Assembly (NCBI GenBank): GCA_021613335.1
Contig: JAJTWR010000299.1
Coordinates: 2,160,001-2,224,000, forward strand
Direction of reading: 5' to 3'
Source of the DNA: Whitmania pigra
Lineage: Eukaryota; Annelida; Clitellata; Hirudinida; Haemopidae
Length of the DNA stretch: 64,000 bases
The translations under genes were made by a program, and so were the position numbers. Each line of letters begins with the position of its first letter. Within the stretch, counting starts at the first letter, position 1. Positions 57,944 through 64,000 of this stretch are shown here, piece by piece. Below the pieces are notes generated by a model that did no database searches, was not told the origin of the DNA, and saw nothing but the letters and a program-made list of their open reading frames with translations.

Positions 57944-60900
57944 TCAGTCCAGCTGAGAGAGGAGGAGTCTAATCTCCTTGGCCTGGAGATTGTTCGGTTG
58001 TACTTGAAAGACCCTCTCCAAGTCGTCCCTGATGCCCATCAGTAACTTGTGGCAGTGCAAGCTCCTGTTGTACCTGTTTATATCAATGTTTTTTGTATCA
58101 ATTAACATCGCTGTGACGTCATAACAGCATTACATTAACAGGTCATTAACATAAAATCAATATCTGGTCACTTGACCGACCTCTCCTCCCTTGTGATGTC
58201 GACCCCGATGTTGGACACGTTGGACAGAGTTTCTTTGATGAGGAGGGCGAACGACCTCAGTATGAACTTCACTGCAGTAAGTCCCGTGTTCATCTGCCTG
58301 TCGAAGGATTCAGGCTCCAAATATTATGACGATCAGCATTTTGACAATTAAGTACTGGTATTAACAATAATACAAAAGAGACGACATAAACAAAAGTAAT
58401 AATAACAGATAATAATAGTAAAAAGATATCATATTTAAACAGCAACACTTAAGAAAAATTAATAATCATAATAATCAATAGATATCCTAAAATTAATAAT
58501 TTTGATTACGTCTCGTATCGACTTGAAATTAGCTTTGAGAGGACAGGAAGTACACAGGAACACGTCTCAAGAGTCCATGCAGATCTGGGAAAACAGAATC
58601 ATGTTCTTAGAAAGTAATTTAATTACACATCATCATCAAATGATGATGATAATAATAATGATGACCAGCACCACCATCATCATCAACATCCTTACTGCTT
58701 CTGAAGTAGCAAACAGATGACATCTTGGAGGATGGCCTGATCATTCATGGCAACAGCTGAATCAAGAGCCACCTGTAATATTATCATCATCATCATCATC
58801 ATCGTCACTTGAATAACAGCTAACACGTCAAAACAATCCCTTATGGAGTTGAAAACTGAACCTTAATGTTGCCACCGGTCCATAAAGTCTTGAAAACTTG
58901 AAGGTTTCTGTTTCGCGTCGAAAGTACGCTCATGTGGACTTGATGACTTCCCCTGATCATCGATATGGCTTTGTCGTCGTCCATCTTTGACGAGAAATGT
59001 TGCGGTTTCTAGGAGCATGATAATTAAGAATTAAGCACTCGGTCATATTTTTGAATGTACACATGGTCCATGTAGGATGTAACATAAGAAATACATTATA
59101 TGGTTACATAATTATTAGAATATAAATAATTTTATTACTGAGCAGGAGTTCCTGCATGCTACCATGCAAATGAATGTAAAGCAACAATCAACCCATCTTA
59201 ATACGAGACGCAGAATACTTAAACAACAAAGTAGAAGCAGACGAGTGAATGTCGTCAAACAAAACAAAACAAAACAAATACTGGAAGGAAGTCTTCGATG
59301 TCGACGTGCGATCTTCCTTCCTTTCCGAACGGAAGAATGGAAACGTCTCCCTGGAAGAAAATCATTATCAACACCTCAAAGAAAAACAAAGAAACAAGAA
59401 GCTTTAGTGAACTACAAACGAAGATGAAATACAAACAACGACAACAACAGGCACCTGTTCGTCTTCCTTGCTGTTCGACCTGTTCAGCTGCTTGTTTTGT
59501 GCTGATGTCGGCTTCGAGTGACCGATCGGAGGCCTTCGACAAGGTCGACCGGGAGGAAGTTCTGCGGGTTGTTGGAGGGGGGTCTTAAAGTCCTCGGTTG
59601 CCTTGGCGGGTGGATTTGCTGCAGGATGCTTCTTTGATTCCAGAGGAACAAGTGATGGGGAAGGATTTGCATTCGGAGGTCCTGCTGGAATAAATAATAT
59701 TTGTAACATGAATTATTCTTATAACATGAATAATATTTAGAAAATGAATTATATTTACAACATGAATAATATTTATAACATAAACTTAATTACAACACAA
59801 ATTAAAAAGTAAATAATAGATATAAATTATTAAATTGACTTGTTTGGGCCATACAATACAAAAAGCCTCACTGTTTTCTGGACAAACTGTAGGAAGTTCA
59901 CGAGCTGTTTGAAGTAAAAACATGCAAAAACATAAAAAATAGCATAAATTAAAGACATTGTATATAAATGTATTCAAGTTTGTATTTAACACAGTATTTA
60001 ATTGCATTCAACTCACGGAGTTCTTTCTTGGGGTTAAAAATTTGTTCGTAGTCGAGAGAATGGGGAACGGGTTGTTGTGAAGCCTGCTGAGATTCTTTCA
60101 AGAAAGTGCAGCTTTCGTTTGCATTCTCATTACATTGATCATTAACGGTCCTGAGTCGTGGAATGTAACGTTTTCAAATTAAGTAAACGACGGCAGTTTA
60201 GCATACTTAAATAAGTCAAGTAATGACGCAAAAACCCAAACAAATGCACAAAATGAAATCTTCAACACCGTGCTTATTAGTTAAGTTAAGGGGTCGTCCA
60301 CAAAAGATATCAGTATGTGGGGTGAAAAAGGTTGTTCAAAAGCAGAGAGGGGCGGATGGGATAATTGTTTTTAAAGAGGGGGCCAAAAATAAGAACATTT
60401 TAGTGAATGTCTTTTACGTGCGACACCTTAATATTTCACTCACGTCCTAATTGGAACTGCATGAGAGTTTTTAGTTATGAAGCTCCTTCTACGTGTTGGA
60501 CTGGAAAACAAATGCATAAATTTATTAATTAAATAATAAATCAACAATTCAAATTAATTAAATAATAAATCAACAATTCAAATTAATTAAATAATAAATC
60601 AACAATTCAAATTAATTAAATAATAAATCAACAATTCAAATTAATTAAATAATAAATCAACAATTCAAATTAATTAAATAATAAATCAACAATTCAAATT
60701 AATTAAATAATAAATCAACAATTCAAAATAATTAAATCAAAATGTATTTCAGTAAAACCTATGTTGATGAATAAGACAATATAAAATTTTAATGAAATGA
60801 AAATAAGTGTAAATACAACATATAATTTTAATGAATATAATATATAATTTGAAAATAAGTGTAAAGACAACATATAATTTTAATGAATATAATATAATAT

Positions 60901-63871
60901 ATAATTTCAAAATATAAGTGTAAATACTTTTGTGTGAATGGACTGGAAGAATGGTCCGTCGTTGTTGTTGGTGTTGATTGGATTTCTTGAGAATTACCAA
61001 CTGGTTGAATTTTCTTTAAAATATAATCAAATGCAATAAATAAGAAATTAACACTTAAATCTAAATATCGTAAAAATTAATATTAATAATATTTATTATT
61101 GTTTAACAAAACAGGTCCTGCACAAACAATTCAACATTAGAAAAAAACATAATGTAATGTGATTTTGTGCACAATAAGTTATCATCATCATCATCGTCGC
61201 TTGATTAATTTTAATTCTGATTTAAGGACATTCCTTCTAAGTTATGTCATACGTTCTGATGAAGCATGTCAAGAAATGAGTTCAGTCACGAATGACATTT
61301 GAAAGCAATTCAACTTGGAGATTCAAATATTCATGAGTTCCTAGAATATTTTACAATTGCACTTTATTCAGGAACATTATTGCATGGCATGTTGTAACAT
61401 AGCATGTTTACAGTGGTCATACTGCTTACACTGTTGTACAAATGTTATAGCTAAATAATTGATCTGCAATCAAATTATTGCATTCAGTAAATTAAATATT
61501 TTATTGATGTAAGCAATGGAAGCCTGTTAAAGGAAGCCTTTAATTCATCAGTGCAAGACCAGCTTGACTTGGCATAAATGATGATGATGATGTTAATAAT
61601 AATAATAATAATAATAGTATTAGAATTCCAACTCACTAGCAGGTCTGCAATATAGATGGAGACGTTGGACTGCTGAAATGAAGCCCCTACCTGGAGATGA
61701 AAATTGAATTTAAATTATCACTTTTAAATAATTTAATCTCCCAAAACTCACCAATTCATTTTGGTGAACTACCACGTCTGCCGGTCTCCCCCACCCCACA
61801 TTCACGGAGTCGTAAGTCACGGCAGGCTCCCACCCATATACCATGAGGTAGTCCTGGCAGGCAGCATAAGAACACCTGCCCTCTGGATGCATGGAGATGG
61901 TTCTTCAATGGAAGCAGTAAGCTTGTTATTATTATTATTACTACTAACATCATGTAATGTAAGTAATATTTTAATGATTTATATTGCAATCATGTTAGTG
62001 AAATTTGATTACATTCTTAACAAAAATAATAGTGTTTTTTTCAAAAATGGTAATGTTGGATTTACTAAATGTTGGCATTAACTTAAATAAAGAACTTTAG
62101 TAGTATAATTAGTTATTTTAATAATTAACAGCTTAACTTAATTACTACACACCTGATAGGTCCACAATCAGCATCTGTTGAGCTAACTAATTGGAATGTT
62201 TCTAAATCCCAAAACTTCATTGTCCTGTCACAAAAGGAAGCATATTGTTAAGCCTTTAAGATTAACCATTGTCATTGTTCGTGTTATTATATTACATATA
62301 TGTCACATATTATTGAGTGTATCTGCAGCAAAACTGAACGTATAGGGAAAACTGCAAAATATTTTAAAATGTGCTTAAGGAGCACATTATATATAATTAT
62401 ACATAAGGAGTGCATATTTAGAGTGCATACTTGTCTGCACTTCCAGTGGCAAGAAGGAAGTCGATCGGGTGGAATTTGACGCTGGTGACGGGGGCCGTGT
62501 GTTGCTTGAATTCAGAAATCAACTTTCCTGTCATCATGTCCCACAACTGGAAAACACAAGTTAAATTGAATTAGTTAACAATCGAGGAAATGTCGTGAAT
62601 GCGGAATCGCTCCACAAAATTGAAGATGTTTTGTATTGATTCGTTAAATATTTGCTGCTATTAATTTCATCTCATATGCTAAGAATATGCTAAGCACGAG
62701 AACGAGGTTATGAATTCTGAAGATGAATGAATTCATGCAAACCCTGGCCGTGTTGTCGTCAGAAGCAGAAACGATCCACTTCCCGTCGGGACTGAACTGA
62801 AGACTGTTCACACAATTCGAATGACCCTGTGAATTCATAAGACAGGTGAGCATAACACGTAAAATTAAGTTATTAATAATTATTATTAATATCATTGACA
62901 TTATTTATCTCATGCATGTGTATTTGAATTTCTGACCTTGTAAGTAAAAATGCAGCCTTTCTTTCGAAAATCCCAGAGCTAAATGTAACAACGGTTAAAC
63001 GTTAAAAAATGTGAACATGACCAAAGACTACAAAAGACATACCTTTATATTTGTATCCATCGAACCACTTGCAATTATGTCTCCAAAAGGATGAAAATCC
63101 AAGCACCGAATTCCGGCCTTGTGTCCGGATAATGTCCTAAGAACTAATCACAAGTCACTGGTTTTAAAAAAATATTTTTGTTTGATTCAGATGTAGATGG
63201 AAGAATACGATGCAAGACGGCCAAACGGTAACAGCAACAGCCTTTACTGAACATTGACGAGGAGCGCCCTCAGTAGAGACAATACATGAAATGAATATCG
63301 ATTAAAAAGTGCACTCTCATCTAGTTTGGACCCACGAGAAGCCCAAAAGATCAGACAAATAAATAAGTAAGTAAAAAAAAACAATTCTTACTTTTGGAAG
63401 CCTCGAGATTCCAGATCTTCAAAGCTCCCGATTGAGAACCTGCAGCGACGACGTCTTCCGACGAATTGAACCTCACCGATTCGATGGGCGTCATGTGACC
63501 TTTCAGGCTCTGATAAACAACGACGACATTTGAACAAGCAGCAATCGAATCATTCCGTCTTCAAAAGTTATGCTCATGGTCTCCTAGCTTGTAATCATTT
63601 GTAGTTATAAAATTAAACTTTCATCCAAAGTGCCAGATGAAACTATGAAGCTAATGGCACAAAATGCAAGAGAAAGGATGGCATTTAAAAGTAACAATAA
63701 AGTACTTAGAAGTCTTTAATTTCTTTAACGACCAACTGACCAATATGCAACTCATTTTCCCGACGGCCCACAGGTTGACCTTCTTGTCCTCTCCGCCCGT
63801 GACCATGACCTTTCCCGACTTGTGGCCGATGGCGAGGCAGTTGACGGCTCCGATGTGCGATTGGAACTCCT
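57944..63871 (-). CDS. KATNB1: KATNB1, katanin p80 subunit (5' end beyond the window)
   Basis: Twenty coding exons, all in phase: 63741-63871, 63392-63509, 63043-63143, 62937-62978, 62743-62826, 62431-62546, 62153-62224, 61752-61902, 61637-61690, 60928-61013, 60444-60500, 60017-60150, 59872-59904, 59455-59684, 59282-59350, 58862-59008, 58696-58772, 58510-58584, 58181-58297, 57944-58073. About 674 codons are visible; only a short N-terminal piece is missing. The N-terminal beta-propeller has WD repeats ([71 protein letters not shown]) and the family block [16 protein letters not shown] Pro/Ser-rich linker follows, then [12 protein letters not shown] and the C-terminal con80 domain ([29 protein letters not shown]), which binds the p60 AAA ATPase. 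It targets and stimulates microtubule severing at centrosomes and spindle poles. The first visible exon begins mid-codon at WD repeat 1. Confidence 0.94.
60519..60727. repeat. 29-bp minisatellite in a KATNB1 intron
   Basis: Seven near-identical units (AAATTAATTAAATAATAAAT plus CAACAATTC) in the intron between exons 60928-61013 and 60444-60500. Confidence 0.95.
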
Positions 63872-64000
63872 CTGTGCAATGAATTCGAGGATCCCATTCA
63901 GGAAAAGGTGAATGCAAGGTTTTGTTCAAACAATTCTTAAGATGATTAACTACAAATAATTAGTCTCAATGATTACAGTCTTTATTTATTGATAGTTCCA

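Noticed and set aside
59164..59588. Plus-strand frames at 59.2-59.6 kb
   Set aside because: Opposite KATNB1 exons 59282-59350 and 59455-59684, which join in phase on the minus strand.

Overview
The window is nuclear DNA from an invertebrate animal. It is AT-rich, genes are split by short introns (mostly 50-500 bp), simple-sequence and minisatellite arrays are abundant, and remnants of hAT, Tigger/pogo and LINE elements lie between and inside genes. The gene set (invertebrate beta-like nicotinic receptor subunit, COUP-TF/seven-up nuclear receptor, DAPP1, NTAN1, ABCE1, KATNB1) is bilaterian. A spiralian such as an annelid is my best guess, but that is inference from general character, not from a diagnostic marker.

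Layout. 1-4.3 kb: no recognised gene. 4.4-8.3 kb (-): an uncharacterised basic, Ser-rich multi-exon gene with a KEN box and a tandem repeat of its own splice donor. 9.3-11.2 kb (-): a DUF4806-type gene lying between two GC-rich repeat blocks. 12.5-15.6 kb (+): complete ABCE1 (14 coding exons, 601 aa). 16.0-18.7 kb (-): an unrecognised 839-aa protein, tail to tail with ABCE1. 19.8-37.0 kb (+): a nicotinic acetylcholine receptor subunit whose signal-peptide exon is about 10.8 kb upstream of exon 2. Its first intron holds a LINE fragment, an intronless antisense gene with four ALY/REF-type RRMs, and a hAT relic with a second element nested in it. 37-41.9 kb: transposon-rich, including a 1.55-kb hAT element with perfect 8-bp target duplications next to a degenerate Tigger copy, then a 0.4-kb AAT array. 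41.9-44.0 kb (+): DAPP1 (SH2-PH adaptor), tail to tail with NTAN1 at 44.1-46.9 kb (-), with predicted overlapping 3' ends. 48.8-52.3 kb (+): COUP-TF/NR2F. 52.3-57.9 kb: repeats, including a 1-kb 39-bp minisatellite. 57.9-63.9 kb (-): katanin p80 (KATNB1), whose first exon is beyond the right edge.

The gene models for ABCE1, nAChR, DAPP1, NTAN1, COUP-TF and KATNB1 were built by hand: every junction was checked for reading phase and for continuity of the family alignment from general knowledge. Neighbouring genes belong to unrelated pathways (ribosome recycling, synaptic transmission, phosphoinositide signalling, N-degron, transcription, microtubule severing) and share no operon-like logic. The more unusual observations are GC-AG introns, an in-frame intron inside the receptor, the repeated splice donor, the four-RRM ALY-like gene and the nested transposons.
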